Source: Scortum barcoo (lineage: Eukaryota; Chordata; Actinopteri; Centrarchiformes; Terapontidae). From it: a DNA stretch of 64,000 nt. The position numbers and the translations under genes are program-made. The stretch spans positions 17,907,501-17,971,500 of the forward strand of contig CM041553.1 of the NCBI GenBank assembly GCA_023238725.1, written 5' to 3'. This document shows, one piece after another, positions 48,977 to 63,336 of this stretch (position 1 is its first letter; each line of letters begins with the position of its first letter). The notes under the pieces were generated by a model, which did not search any database, was not told where the DNA came from, and saw only the letters and a program-made list of their open reading frames with translations.

Positions 48977-51900
48977 TCACTGATCCAGTTCATCAGTCTG
49001 CAGGTAGTCGGAACAATCGGAAATCTTCTTCACCTGTTTAACACTCAGAGTCTCTGAGCACATGGGACACACCGCCTCTGTTTCCAGCAGCCTGGGGACA
49101 CAAACAGTTCAGTGTAGATTTGTGAATGTGATGATAAGGAATATTTCAATATTTTAGAGAATACACTCATTTTCATTCTCGTGAAGAGAAAGATGAGTGG
49201 ATTGATATCAATGTCTGTGAAGCTACAGCAAGGAGATGCATAAGTTAGCATAAAGACTGGAAATGAGGACAGTGAGTCGGTCTTTGTCCAGAAACAAGTT
49301 GTGGTTTTACAGGGAGTTAGGTGATTATTCCTTAGCCAGGTGAGTATCAGATCTGCTCACCTTACTTTCAGCAAGACAACCACAAAGTGTATTTCACACT
49401 TAAAAAGGGTGCTGGTACTCTAAATAAGCACACAACACAGCTATTTCTGAATTGAATCTGTAAACTAAACCAATACAACTTTACTTTTGAAATATCGTAC
49501 TTATGATATGCTGTGTATGCAGCCATATTTGTACTGATTTAGCAGTTTTGTAACATAATATATAATAGTAGAATCGGAGCAAAAGTGATGCAGCAGAGAT
49601 ATTGTCTTTTTCTCCAGATTGTTTTTTCATTATTTTGAGAAAGTTTACCTTTAGAATTGCTTACAGAACGTTTTTTCATCACATTAGTGGAAATGGACTT
49701 CCATAATACTGTTTTTTTCTTTTTATTTTCAAACATGAGGTTTTTAGGCCAAACTAATGTTGACTGAAAATAGTAAAACTTAATAAAGGTAGGTAATTTG
49801 TAAGTTATTGCACAGCTCCATTAACACTTTAAACAACTTTTTGTGTTAAATGTGTTAAAGTTGTCCTTTAAATTAGTGAGGGGTCCTGATATAAAAAAGT
49901 CATGGTGACCTTGCAGTGTATCATCATGCTGACACCAACGACAATTACCTACAGCAAAAATCACTTTAACTCCTGTTGTTAGATAGATTTGACTTGTGAG
50001 TGCTCACTTTAATTTTACGTAGCAAGTAGCAACTACAATGAATGCTGTTGCTATAGATACCTGCAGTTCAATATTGTTTATCACTTGCACACTAATTTAG
50101 ACCAATTTTTGTCTTTTTGACCACTACATGGTTTTCATATTTAGGTGACGCTGCTGCCTCTGATTCTAAATAAAAGTGAGTTTAGTTTTTTATCATAACC
50201 AGAAATCTACACCTGACTTGTGTTTATGCTTCACTTACAGACTGAACTGCGAGTAGAGAGCAGGAAATTCACAGTGAGGACACACAGACCAGTCTTCTTT
50301 CAGCATATGACGACCCTAAGAGAATAAGAACAGTTCAAAGATCATGATAAAAGTACAGGAGGAACTATTGTTTAAAGGAATGACACTGTGTTAGTGTGTT
50401 TGTACCGTGGCAATGCAGTACGGCAGGTTGTTCTTGCAGGAGATGCACAGCAGTTCATTCTGTGGAAGCTGAAAGCCACAGAAGGGACATGGGGTAGTCT
50501 CCTCCTCTAGCTCTGATGTATCGGGACGTCTGAGGTGTGGAAGATTATTATTATTATTATTTATTTCTGTTTGCAGCTGGGAGTCACCAATCTAAGTTTC
50601 GTTATTTGAAAACATAATGACAAATAAAGATTACTGATTCTTGATTCTTGATGAAAGAGGTGGTGAAGCAGAAAAGAATCAGACTGAGGAGGTGAAGAAC
50701 ATGCATGAGAAGCGTGGAGGTTGGCAGAAAGCGGGAGTTTAAAAAAAAAGTGACAAAGCAATCAGGAGGACGTTCTCGTCGCTCACCGAACCATAGCCTC
50801 AATCTTCTTTCTGTACTTTGGGTCGATCTCATTTCGGTACTCCGGTCTCATCAGCATGGCGGCGAAGCTGAAGGCAGAGTTCTTCAGTCCGGCACGGTGA
50901 CATTCGATGACTGCTGATGTCAGAATGGGAACAACATCTACACACACACAAACACTGATGAGACTTCTGATCATTGTTTTATTTTTTCATGGATTTTAGA
51001 GTTGTATGGCAGAACAGAGTTGTGAAAAAGCAAACTCACGTGCAGGAAACTTGCTGATATTGTTGCTGACACGAATAAGCATGCGCGCCCCTTTTAGGTG
51101 GTCTCCCCTCTTCACGTGGATCTACATAATAACAACACATCATTTACAAAGCCTGCTTTATCATGTAAAAGTATTGTAAGCTTTCTAATAGGGGAATAAA
51201 ATGGCACCCAAAAGGATTTTTAGAAAATTCTGTCTACAGTCTATGAACAAAGCGATTCCCCTTAGCTACAGTGACTTATCTGGGTTAACTCATCACAGGT
51301 GAGATAGAAGTCGGCTGTACTGACCTTGACCAGGAGGTAGGAGTGGAGGATCATCAGATTGGTGGCCATCTCGGCTGGGATTTTAATCTTCTGGGCCTGC
51401 AGCTCAGTGTACATGCTGAACAGCACATCATGGGCGTTACGGTAGTTCCCTGTAAGAGAAGAAAAAGAATGAGAACATATAATTATATAAGATTTTAGGG
51501 TTGTTGTTATTAGTGTTTGTGTTGATGTTTTTTCACCTGCACACTGCTCCTCTCTGGCGATGATGATGGCGGTGCGAGCAGCCTCCCTGTACTGCTGCAG
51601 CGCCATATACAGACGGAACAGGTACTTGGCATCCTGTGGACGAGGAAAGAAAGGTCAACGAACCAGTCTAGTGTCACTATCACTGATTTACATACATGGA
51701 TTGACAGGGTGAAACAAAGCTGCATCTTTTATTCACAGTCAGGGACTGGGGCTTCCTAATACCTGTATTAAGCTGCAGTTTGGTGTCTGAAATTTTGCAA
51801 ACTCAGAGGAAATTAAAGCAGTGATGCTGATGTTTCTTTTGCAATTTCATGCATTAAAGCCCCTGAAAACTATTTTCTTTCTCTGTAACAGTAAATATTC

Positions 51901-54900
51901 ATGACTAAACAAGCAACAAAATCCTAACACTCAGAATCTCATTAATTTGCTTATTTGGATGTGGTTTGATCATATTTGATATAACGTAACAACCCTCTAA
52001 TGATTGATTAGAGTTTAATCCAGATGATGCCAAATAAAGTTTTTTTTCCCCAACAAAGAATCTGAAAGAACCAAATCTGATGATGACTGAGAAAATTGGT
52101 TTTCAGGGCCTTCAATCACATGTTTAGGGGTGCGCTTCACTGGTGATGCACAAATAATGGGCGACTTGCCGGTTATTTCTCTAGGCACACAATTCGTCAG
52201 AAACAAATAAATTTCACTCTTTCTCTTTGCTTTCAGTTTTCTAGAAAATACAACAGACTGTCTCAAGTCCTACTGCCACATGACAACGGCACTGAACACG
52301 ATCTACAACCGAGACCTCGAGGCAGAAGCTTGGAGATACTCACAAGGATGTGCATTAGCTGTGACACACATACACACAGCCTGATACTAACAGCCCACCT
52401 GTCTTCCATACGGACGATTTATTCCAAAATAATGGCAACTTCTACTTTCTCTTTGACCACAAATGTGTTGGCTGGTTACTTTTTTATTTATTTCAGCTCT
52501 GGAGAAAATAGTTGAATAAAACTAATACATAAATATCCCACCTTCATTTTTCATTATTGCTGCCAATCATTCCTTTTTATGCTTATTTTTCCAGCACATT
52601 TTAAAAAGGATGTCCAAGTCTTTAAAAATCTCAAATATCAGTTTATGTCTTCCCACAACGGTAGGTGGTATATTATAATAATGCCCATCTGGGCAATATA
52701 TGGCTGGTTAACACACAACCACTGAAAATATTCCCCTTCTTCAAATTTATAAATTGAAAGTTTGTGCTTAATTCGATTCCTCGGGAGCGAAGAGAATCAA
52801 TCAAATTTAAGAACAAGTGTTTTTTGTTTGTTAGCATCTCTGATCAAACAGTTAGTGTCTGTGTGCAAAAACATAAAACTCACAGAGAGCGACTACACAC
52901 AGACACACCAGACAAGGAGAGGGAGAGATAGTGAGAGAGAGAATGAGTGACGAATATAGTAAAGATAAAAAAAAAGCATGAAACAATGATTTATTTCCGG
53001 ACAGATCACAACAACATCATGTTACCAGGAGAGTCACATCCAGACAAGAGAGAACTGTTCTAGTGTACTGATTACCTTGGGCATGCCGTCACTCTCTCCC
53101 ATTAGGTAATCTATCAGCTGATTAGTCAGAGCAATGTCCTTGGCCTGACCCACCTGAAATATACACAAACACACACATCAAAAACAGTCATCTAAATGTT
53201 CACACATTTTGTATGCGCTGTTAGAAACAATATGCTATATTTTTCTATATACCTACTCAACCAGGGCCTACAAGTTACAATCTACTTTCAAATAAGGGAA
53301 CAGTAAAATCTTCTAATCTAATAGTAAAATGAATAATATTCTTAAATATATTTTGCATTTGGCCTAACACACACTGTCTTCTGATATTCTCCTTAACCTT
53401 TAGAAGAAACAGTACATATATGTAGCTTTTATTGCTTGAAAACACATACGTACCTTTTAGCCCTGAAAGTGATACTGTTACCTCGAGGTCCAATAATTAG
53501 CCCCAGGTGGTGCCTTAGTGTAGATTGTACCTTGGGGGACAGAAACTGTACTCCTCTTTCTGAGAGTGTATGTGCTGACATATTCAGTCTGACTCACCGT
53601 CTCAATAGCCATCTCCACGGCCAGGTTGTCATCAATGTTTGGACACTTCAGGAAGTGCTTCAGTGCCTGAGAGACAAAAATAAAGCCAGAGGTGGATGGG
53701 TCAGAGCGAGTCAGTGCTGGTGTCATTAGAATATATGAATTAGTGTCTAGTGTAGAGTTCTCACTCTGCTGTACTGTCCACACTTCTGAAAGAATTTGCC
53801 AGCCTGCAGGTGTTTCTTCTCTCCTTCAAAGTAAAGAGCGATGCTCTGGTAGTCCTCCTGTGTCGCCTCAGGACCTGATTAACACAACGCAGCAGTCAAG
53901 CAATTAATACCCGAATGGCAAGAAAATCATTAACAAATACTGCAACAGGAAATTTTCAGTCAGAGTGTTTCAAGCTGTAAAATTGCCTGTATGGTTTCTG
54001 AACACCACCACACACAGACTGACCGATGATGTCTGCGTAGACCTCCATTTGTCCGTGCTGCTGTGCCAGCTGGAAAGCTTCATCATTGCACTGAGACAGC
54101 ACCAGGAAGTGGATGGCTGAGCCGTAGTCGTTCAACCGCAGAAAGAACCTGAGGCAAATATATGTTGGAGTTTTACTACACATATGAAGGAAAACATGGT
54201 GGAGGGAAAGAACTGCAGGTGAAACAAACAGTAATGAGTAATCGATCTGCAGAAAATGAGTTGAGCAGCAACACCGATAATCATTTAATCGATGTTTAAA
54301 AAGTCATTCATCAATCAAAGATGCTGACGTTAACTCGTAACATCTTCTCACATTGATTTGCATCTTTTCTCTCTTTTATATTGTTGTAAATTGAATATCT
54401 TTGGGCATTTGGGTTTTGGACTTTTGGTCATAGAAAGAACAAGCAATATGAAGACATCACCTTGGGAATTGTGACTGGCATTTTGACAATTAGTTTAGAC
54501 ATTTTATAGCCTAAAAAAGTTAGCATAAAATAGTAGTTGCAACCCAGGTTATTGATGGGAAGCACACAGATGTTTACAGTTCCAGTCGGTTTCTTTTACC
54601 ACATTTCTGAGCTGTTTAGTTGAATCAGTGGTTCTGTTCAGCAATAGAAACAGTCAGTCGTACGAAACTATTTGACTGTGGTTCCTTGTATACACCTGTG
54701 CCCTTATTTGTCCCACCTGGCAACCATCTTTGCTCCCTCGATGCTCTGCGTCTCCCTGACGATGCGAACAGCGTCCTCTGGGTTGTTCAGGTGGTCCAGC
54801 AGCACGCGGATCACATTGTCCCAGTCTTTCGCATTCTCATAGGCTCGTGCAGCGTCCTTAAACCTGGGGCACACAGCATACATTACAGCGGCTTCTCCTT

Positions 54901-56682
54901 CAACGATTTCACATCTTCAGTGTGACAGACAGTCAAACTAAGAACCTACTTGCCATCCGCCTCCTTGGCCTTGGCGTACTGCAGGTGGATCTTCGGAGAG
55001 GAGACGTGCGGGAGCAGCTCTCCCACCTTCGCCCTGAGTGTGGAATAAAAATAAATACGAATTTGACAGTGGAAGGAGAGAAACTTCCAGGCCTGAGCAT
55101 TGGTGTGTGTCGGCGTTTGTCTCACCAGTTCTTGCAGCGGATGAAGACAGATGCAGCCTTGTCATAATATTGCCCTTTTTCATAGAGCTGAGCGGCTTCA
55201 GAGAATTGCTGTGAGGCAGAAAAGAAACATTCAGAAGAGAATATGAACACCAACAACAACAAAAAAAATTCAGACACATCAGCTGATGATCATATACTTG
55301 CAACACAGCTCAAGAAACATAAAAAACAAAAACGTCAGATGACTGTAATCCACCACTGACCTACAATGAGGAAATTTAACAAAACATCTTATTTGGAGGA
55401 ATCTACCTTCATGCTCTCCAGTATGGCTCCACATTCCTTCTTGAGGACTCTGCTCGGGTGCTGAATTGCCTGAGTGGCTCCTCTCCTGATGTCACCCATC
55501 CTGATGGACATCCTGGCCACGCCTGCTTGACACGCCTCATCATGCTCCTGGAACTGCACAGCGAGGGGGAGACACAGGTGGGTGTGGATAGTGGAAAGAG
55601 GAGACTTCAAAGTAGGTAGAACGACAAATGTTTCAGTATCGTCAACTTTACAGTGAGGAATCTTAAATGTTATTTGTTGCCTCCTTGAACAAAACCATGC
55701 ACCCCAAAAGATAATCTGAAAGGATCTAAGCTAATATTCAGTAAATTTGCCTTTTTGCGATCTCTGTGGAAAGAACAAACTGTCGGCAGAGAAATGAGAC
55801 TCTGCTTTAATAAACTGATTTTCATGCCTGAAAAGACGATAATCAGTGCAGCCAAGATCTTTTGTCGTACAGCATCTTGGCATCTGAGTGACAATGTTCA
55901 TGAAAAGTACACCACAACAGCACATCCAATACTATTTTCTGGACGCAGGCAGATCAAGTTTTTAATATATTTTATACAACACTGTGATTATTAGAGACAG
56001 TTGAGATCAAATAATTTTATATTGCACTTACTTTATTATTGTGGGTCATGCCTTTTTCATAGTGCGCCAGAGCATTCACATAGTCTCCACTACAAGGAGA
56101 GAGAGGGGCTTAGATATGTGTAGATCAATCAGGTCTACTGAATGGTGTGTCTGTGTCTGTGTACTTACATAAACTCCAGGTGGACAGCATATTCTTTGGA
56201 TATAAAGGGAATTTGGTCTTCTGCTAACCTCTTGGCTAACATTAGAGCACTGTCCCAGTGCAACAGGTCTCTCCTCATCTAAAATATACAAAAGAATTAT
56301 TTTGTCATTTTCCTGCTGGGTGATAAAAGATACAACTGATGAGCCTTGGTCTCTTACACACATGCACAAACACAAAGACACTGTTCACTCTTAAAGGAAC
56401 AGTGAGTAGGATTTAGCGACATCTTGTGGTGAGGTTGCAGATTGCAAAAAAACACAACAATTCTCAGTTTTAGGTGTTTATACACTAATGAAAACTTTCA
56501 ACCAATAGATCCCCCTAATCTTACATACTGCTTCTTTAAATTGTGTGTATGTTTTTACCTCCAGGGCAGCAATTGGACAGCTTGAGGCCAGATAGTGGTC
56601 CTGGGCCAGGTTGTAGTCACCTAAAAACATGGCCAAATGTCCTGCCTCTAAATTCATGTCCTCAATACCCTGAACAGAGAGA

Positions 56683-56728
<46 letters not shown>

Positions 56729-59700
56729 GTGAGTGGGTGTATTAGAATCCTCAGGGCAGACTGAAACAGTGTCTGTGCATATGAACTGTAGCTTGTGTGA
56801 GTTGTACCTGGATGGCCTGCAGTGACAGGACCATGCCCACGTTGCCACTCATGCGGTAGACCTGGATGGCCAGCTCCACCTCCATGTGGACCAGACAGGC
56901 TTTGCCTAACTCCGCCCAGTCTGTGACGCTACCTGCAGACTTACACAGATCCCAGGCTTCATGGAACCTGAAGCAGGAAGACAAACACACACACATATTT
57001 TTCACCTCTACAACACTTTTTTCACACAGTCTGTGACATTATTGTGAAATATTACAACCCCCCACCTTCTTGCCAGCTACCCAGTGATGTAGTTCTTAGA
57101 AATGTCCTTCAATGTCAAATTTAGAGTGAACATTTAATGGTGCTGTGTGAGAGGAATGGTCGCGTAGCATTCTCTTAAGTTCTTCATATTAATATATTTT
57201 GCTTTTTTGTGGTTTGTTTAGGTTCTTACTTTTTCTTTGCTGCCACTTTGTCTTTTTCATTACATCTGTATTTTGATGTACTGTGTTAATGACAACAGTG
57301 AGTAAAATATTTAAGACGGAAAATATTTGTATGAAAAATATGAATCAACAACAAATCAAAATGCTATTACAACTGCCCATCTACACCATCCATGTAGCCA
57401 TATGTACTGATTTATAAAACATAACACAGATATATCTCTCTTTTACTTTGTTTTTCCAGCAGGGCTGACCTCTTGAGCATGAGCGCCTGGGCGAGCTGTT
57501 TGCTGAGCTCTGGTGGTGAATCTGTCTCTGTGGCGGTCGAGCGCTTCAGGAAGGAGTGAGTGCTTAGAGCCACTTCGCTGGTTTTGCCGCTCGCCGTCTG
57601 ACACGTCAGCTCCCCATTGTGCAAGAGTAAGGGCTTCTGCGAAAAGAGGAGCGCAGTGCTCCCCACCAACACCACCTGTGGGCCTGGGCAAACAGAGTGG
57701 GAGAGGAGGGAATAAAGTTGAAAATAATGCTCGCCTACAGCTACATCGTGGGATAATGGTAGCAGGAATATTTCAGGGGTAACAGAACCCTGATTTCTGC
57801 ATTAAGTACTGTAAAATTATTTTATTTTATTTTTATTTTTTTGTTTATTTACATATTCAAATAAAAATCGAGGATCTTCTCTCTGTGTTTTATAAAAGTA
57901 AACAGAGATGAGTGATGATACCAACACTCTGAAGCTTGTTTCATTCTTGTGAAGATCACTGTTTCCATACATTGCATCACAACTTATGTCAAATGAGGAA
58001 AGCCACGTGACTGACGAAGCTTCAAACGTCACTGTGCAAATATGAGACTAAAATAATTCAAACCAGCGAGGTGTTGTAGTGCCAACTCCAGCCTCAGGGC
58101 TGACGTTTGAAGCCCTGAAGCTTTGAATTTTTTTTGTCTGCACTTATTAAATCTTGCGCCATTAAAGGTAAATCTCAGAGAGATGAAAGTGTGTGTGTCG
58201 TCTGTGTGTGTGATGGTGTGACATCACCCTACCATATATAGTGGTTTTATGCAGTGCGTAGGTGTAGACCTTGTCATCATCATAAGCTACAAACACTCCT
58301 CTGTCAGCATGCCAGTTGTCCCACAGCACTCCTGTGATGGTGGGAGAGAAGTTGGGCAGCTCAAAGCAAGAGTCAGTTGCCTGGATTGGACACACACCAA
58401 AGGAACAGATTAAGACACACTTGTTAATCCAAATTACTTGTATATGAAATAATGCCTTTGCTTGTAAAGCAGTTAGTAATCTCAGGTTTTGAGAAGTGCC
58501 ATATGAATAAATTATCATTATTATTATATGAAGAACTCAACCTGCTAAATTTGTTGATGAAATGATGAAGATGGGTAGGTAAAGGAGAAAATTATCTTAA
58601 CAGTTTTTAAAATAGTATCTTATTCCCATGAAATATGAATCCATCCTTGCCAGGACATTTTAGCTACCTGGTTTTATCAGAGTGCAAAGAACCTCAGAGT
58701 ACATTGTTGTACAGTTGAACAGTTGTTCAGTTTAGCTGTATGCACAGATAGTGTCAGGTAACCGTATCTACTAACGTTTGCAGGGGAGAGCAGGAAGCCG
58801 CTGTTTTTGTCGTCTATGAAAACCAGCCGCGTGCCATTTAGGTCGGGGAACACTTTCCTCACACCAACCGAGTGGCTGTAGCTGCTCACAGTGTCCCAGT
58901 CCTCCACCAAGACACACACCACATTACCTAACTGCCAGACACAAGAGAGAGAAATTACAACATCCATTAGATAAAGGGAAATGGGAGGGAAAGCTTCCAA
59001 GTTTTCCTATGATGTCCTGCTAAAACTGACTGAGGTGAAGATGTCCTGAAGCTTACATCAGTGCCGTAGTAGAGGAAGTCAGCGGTGAGGGCGTGGCAAA
59101 GGATCCGACCTTTTCTGTTATCATCTGGAAACAACTTCATCTGCTTCTTCTCTTCCTGGTCTTTGCCTTCAATCTAAAACAGAAACACACAGCCCTTTAG
59201 TATATACCATACAGCAAATGTTGAAGCATGTTCATTGGTCAATAAAAATAGCTGGCAGGAGATGACTCGCCATGTGAAGCTGCACTTTTCCCTCAAACAA
59301 CGCTGCTGCGTAGTCTGAGTTCAGGCACATGCTGGCTATCGTCCCCAAATACTCGATGTCCTTCAGCTTGTTAAAACCTGAGTGACAAACAAAACTTTGG
59401 TGACACTTATTTATTCACTCATACATGTTTCAATAAACATCAACACACCACATAACATGCTTTTCATAAGTAACATATGATCACACACACCAGGTTCTTG
59501 GTCTACTAAGGCGTAGAACCAGGCTCTGTTGTTCATTCCCACAGCCACATGGTACGGTCCCATTGCAATGAATGTAGGCTCTACTTCCACTTCTATGGCC
59601 ACAGGAGCCTCCTGGAAAAACACAAAGAGGGAATGAATCTAGTCTGCAGTGTTTACACCAAGCTGTGTCACTGCTTAGTCTTACACACGGTATCTCTGCA

Positions 59701-62700
59701 TGTTAATTACCCTAATTTCCTGTAAGCCCTTCTTCCCATCATCCTCTGTTCTGAGCTTTCAAAATTTTGTGTGTGTGTTTGTTTCCTCACCCCTTCCACC
59801 TGGTTGGACACAGTGACCTCCAGCAGGGAGGTGAGGTAAGCCAGCCGGGTACCATAGCTGTCACCCAGAATGGGCAACTTGGTCAGGAAGACATGGAGCG
59901 TCCCTTTCTGTGTGGAGACCGCCAACAGCTGGCCGTCATCTGTCCAGCTGAGCTGGTCCAGACCTAGAGGAGGGAAAGGGAAAGGCAGAGGAACAAGAGT
60001 TGGGTGGTGTGTTTGAGATGTGCCCACTGAGAGTATGGCTGGAAAAGAGGACTGTCTCACCTTTGGTCTCATCATCCAGCTGAACTACATTGCTGATGTC
60101 TTTGAGCTCAGACAGTTCATGGATCTTTATGCTGCAACAAGAAACACAGTGCTTTAGTTTTTTTTACTGAGGGCACAATGGCTGTGTGGTTTCTTTTGAA
60201 AGCCTTTGTGTACCTGTTGTCCCCGCAGGAGGCAGCCTTGTTTAATGCTGGAGAAATGGCCACACTGTAGAGACTGTCTTTATGGTTGTGAGCCTGATAG
60301 AGTTCCTGTCCAATCTCCTTGATGTGAGTAGAAATAACCACAAAGTACCCATGGGAGAAACCAATCAGGATATACCCATCACCGTACCTTCAAGAGACAC
60401 GCAAGGGAGGTATTTTAGCACAAGTCAGCATTCAGGACCAGTGTTTCGTTGGTGTGCCAAAGCATGTGATCATGTGCCATACCAGCGGTAGGAAACAATG
60501 TTTCCATAGAAGCGCTGGAAGGTCAATTCCATCCGGTCTTCGGGGTCGTTGATATTAAAAAGCATCAGTATCTTTTTGTCCACAGACACACTCACCTGAA
60601 GGATCACAAACATACACTATGAAGTCAAATTCAAACTTAATTAATTACTTAATCTATTTAGACTTAAAAGTGTACTTTCACAGTGAAAGTACACTGTGAC
60701 AATCTGTGGTGAATCATTTTGGCCTGGTGAGAAAAGTAAACAGGTAAAATAAACAAAGTTAGAGAAAAATGGAAGAAAACATGCAAACTTACAGTGCTCT
60801 CTCCTTGACCGGACCTTTCATCTGTCTTCATCACTGAAAAGTAAATCTCAGCAGGTTCACCGCGAAGTGTTGCCTGGCAAAAGAAGAGGCAGGTCAACTT
60901 ACTGTCTATGCGTTTACCTTGCACTTCTTTACCACACACAGTAGAACCAGGTACATTGAGTACCTGTCTGATGGTGTCTCCCTCATAATTGCTGACGCTC
61001 AAAGTGTTGTCCTCACTCCCCAGAGCCAGCAGATTTTGAGTACTCCAGCACCCACAGGTGATCTTCTTGGTGTGCTTACCTGGCATTTATTGAGAGAGAG
61101 GGGGAGATAATCAGTACAACAGACACACCTAAAGACGACCAAATGTGTGAATGTGTATCTGCGCAGCTGAGTTGTAGTTGTATTCACCCAGAATGGGGAT
61201 CTTGCGCGAGGTCTGCTGATTGTATATCAAAAGGTTTCCTTTGACTGTCCCAACAGCCAACAGCGGGCTCGTCTTTGACCACAGGAGGAATGACATCTGA
61301 TCCCTGTTGAAACCAACAACAGCAAAAAATAAAATCCAGAGTACTGGAAGTGATTAGTGATTTCTTTGCTACAAAGTAGTCGTTGTTCTGTTTTAATAAA
61401 ATGGGTGGGAATTCTGAAAGCGCTAACATTGGCCTTAGATATCCAGGCAGTGCCAGTATATCTATGCTAACCTATTTGTCATACCTCATGCCGCTGTCTA
61501 TCTGGGATGTTTTATTGACACTGGCATCCCAGAGGTAGATGGAACTGGATTTTGCAGCTATGACTGCCAAAATATCCCCATCTTTATCCCAGTCCATCCC
61601 CACACAGCGTCTGTGGGGAGCAGGAGAAAGAAGATTAAACCACTTAAACCTATTTAATCAGAGAACACTGTAGCCAAGAATGATGTTCTTGCTCTCTTAC
61701 CCTGTGAGGTTGAGTTCAGTCCACTTGTGTCCATGTCGATCAAATATTTTCACTGAGTTGTCCTGTCTGGATGACATGGATAACGTGCATATTTAAGTTA
61801 ATGTGCTGATATAAATCTCATATAAAGGGGAGCACATTATAACACATTTCCTTCCACAATACTTTACTCACCCTGCAACAGCGATATAATTACCAAGGCT
61901 TTTCTGCCACTTATACAGTAGGCTAGAACCCGCCCAGGCTTTGTCGTTGAGGATGAAAACACTCTGTGGACACAAAGATGACAAAGATGTAAGTATATTT
62001 ACTTTTATATTTAGTACTGTACTTAAGTACAAATTCCAAGTACCTGTATCTGAGTATTTCTGTTTTATGCCACTTTATACTTATACTTGAACGTTTTACT
62101 CCACTAATGTTGTCTGTTGACAACTTTGGTTACTTTTCACATCACAATTTTAATGCCCTTCATGTCCATCTGTGTATCTTTGTAATATTGTTGAATTTGT
62201 TGAATTGAAGGATGAATTATTCATTTAGGTGTTGAGAAAAATCAGATACATTCAGAGGACAGAGGCCCTATAAACATATAATGATCTTGTAGACCAAGAT
62301 ATATTGCTGAGGATTAAACTACCCAACACAGTATATAAAGCAGTTCAAATGAGCTCAACCCTTAACATCTACAGCAATAAAATGTAACACACACACTAAT
62401 GCAGCAGTAATATTAATCAAGAAAAATAAAATATGATCGTAAAACACTGATGAGGACCATTTTACTGCATAAAGTACTTCTGATGCTTTAAGTATACTTT
62501 TCTGATAATTCCTACATGCTTTTAGTACAGTACAGTTTTGAATGCAGGACTTCTACCAGAGTATTTTCCAGTGGTGCCAGTATTTTTACTTAAGTAAGGC
62601 GGCTGAATACTTTAAGTACAACAGATGTGCAATAAAACGTATTTTGAGATATAGGCTATTTATTTTCAATGTAATGCAACATTTGGTTTTTCTTAAACCA

Positions 62701-63215
62701 TTGTCTTACATGTGATTTACGAAGGTGAAATGAGTTTAACTGTCTACTATTTGACCAAAAAACACTAAAACACACGCTTTTTTACACGCTCAGCCTGATT
62801 CTTACATGATCTTAGTTGCAGACAAAATGCTGCAGACTGTGTTGTGATTATTCAGACTCACTGGCAACCTAAACATCACTGTTTTTCACCTCTGTATTAA
62901 ATAGATGTCTCTTTCTGACACCTCACCTAAGATGGGAAAACTGTCCATATAACACACCTAAAAACGTAATTCGTTGATTGACTTTATTTTAAGCTTTTGT
63001 CGGTAAAACATTAACTTTAACCAATATAAAATGTTTATGATACATGAATTTATCTTGTTTTCCACGAGTTGCCTCACCAGCTAATTAACGCTGCCGTTAG
63101 CACGTAGCTCGGTTAGCTCTCTGGAGCTCGTTCGTAGGTTAAAACTCAACAACTGAACATTTAAAACACAAATGAAGATGCTGCTTTAATCTAATGCGCT
63201 GGTACGTACCTTCAT
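48977..63215 (-). CDS. wdr19: WD repeat domain 19 / IFT144, 36 coding exons
   Basis: WDR19 is a core IFT-A subunit for retrograde transport and membrane-protein entry in cilia. Exons in order: 63215-63210, 61963-61872, 61766-61701, 61610-61485, 61303-61188, 61079-60964, 60873-60793, 60595-60483, 60387-60214, 60131-60061, 59963-59791, 59611-59491, 59377-59271, 59173-59057, 58931-58776, 58380-58233, 57683-57470, 56967-56808, 56669-56559, 56278-56169, 56089-56032, 55547-55407, 55208-55126, 55033-54950, 54863-54717, 54148-54024, 53874-53765, 53666-53598, 53153-53076, 51633-51537, 51449-51325, 51121-51040, 50937-50787, 50529-50406, 50315-50239, 49091-48977. All phases join: 1347 aa against 1342 in human. 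N-terminal WD40 repeats include VKIFDRHG, ITCGCWSTQNLLALGSEDN and LSWTDDGQLLAVS. TPR-like repeats follow (LQYAKAKEADG, CGQYSRALKHFLKCP). The C terminus has cysteine pairs CPFC, CISC, CPHC and CPMC. Intron 13 has a GC donor (ATG before GCGAGT). Confidence 0.98.
49140..49285. repeat. Dispersed teleost repeat fragment in wdr19 intron 35
   Basis: GATGCATAAGTTAGCATAAAGACTGGAAATGAGG resembles a repeat widespread in fish introns. Only a fragment is present and I give no family name. Confidence 0.45.
51634..53075. other. Long wdr19 intron 29, no gene seen
   Basis: The longest intron of wdr19 other than intron 1. It is AT-rich with no recognised repeat or exon. A short GC-richer stretch near 52275-52345 does not show a convincing reading frame with splice sites. 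Confidence 0.5.
54235..54525. repeat. Dispersed teleost repeat in wdr19 intron 25
   Basis: Contains TAATCATTTAATCGATG, TATTGTTGTAAATTGAATATC, TTGGGTTTTGGACTTTTGG and ATATGAAGACATCACCTTGG, in the order found in a repeat common in fish genomes. A relative lies at 26700-26835. Family name not assigned. Confidence 0.5.
56390..56540. repeat. Dispersed short repeat in wdr19 intron 19
   Basis: AAAGGAACAGTGAGTAGGATTTAGCGACATCTTGTGGTGAGGTTGCAGATTGCA and a matching end near CCCCCTAATCTTACATACTG are characteristic of a short non-autonomous repeat often seen in fish introns. The ends AAAGGAACAGTGAG and CTGCTTCTTTAAA look partly inverted. Confidence 0.5.
56686..56726. repeat. (GA)n microsatellite in wdr19 intron 18
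   Basis: About 20 GA units immediately beyond the exon 19 acceptor. On the coding strand this is a TC-rich polypyrimidine stretch just upstream of the CAG acceptor at 56670. Confidence 0.9.
61985..62625. repeat. hAT-like MITE in wdr19 intron 1
   Basis: Has both halves of the family: TACTGTACTTAAGTACAAATT, TATCTGAGTATTTCTG and CGTTTTACTCCACTA on the left, then AGTACTTCTGATGCTTTAAGTA, GAATGCAGGACTTCTACCAGAGTATTTT and ACTTAAGTAAGGCGGCTGAATACTTT on the right. This is the most complete copy in the window. Confidence 0.55.
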
Positions 63216-63336
63216 CTCGACGGCGTTGAATCAATTAAACTTAAAATTGATCTTTTTCTGCTCAAACCATCTTCGAAAATAACTGTTGTATGTATCCCAC
63301 AATGCTTCACTCCCAAGCGTCTGTAGAAGCCACGGC

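Noticed and set aside
52015..52266. Minus-strand frame of 83 residues in wdr19 intron 29
   Set aside because: The wdr19 exons on either side join in phase without it, and no motif is visible.
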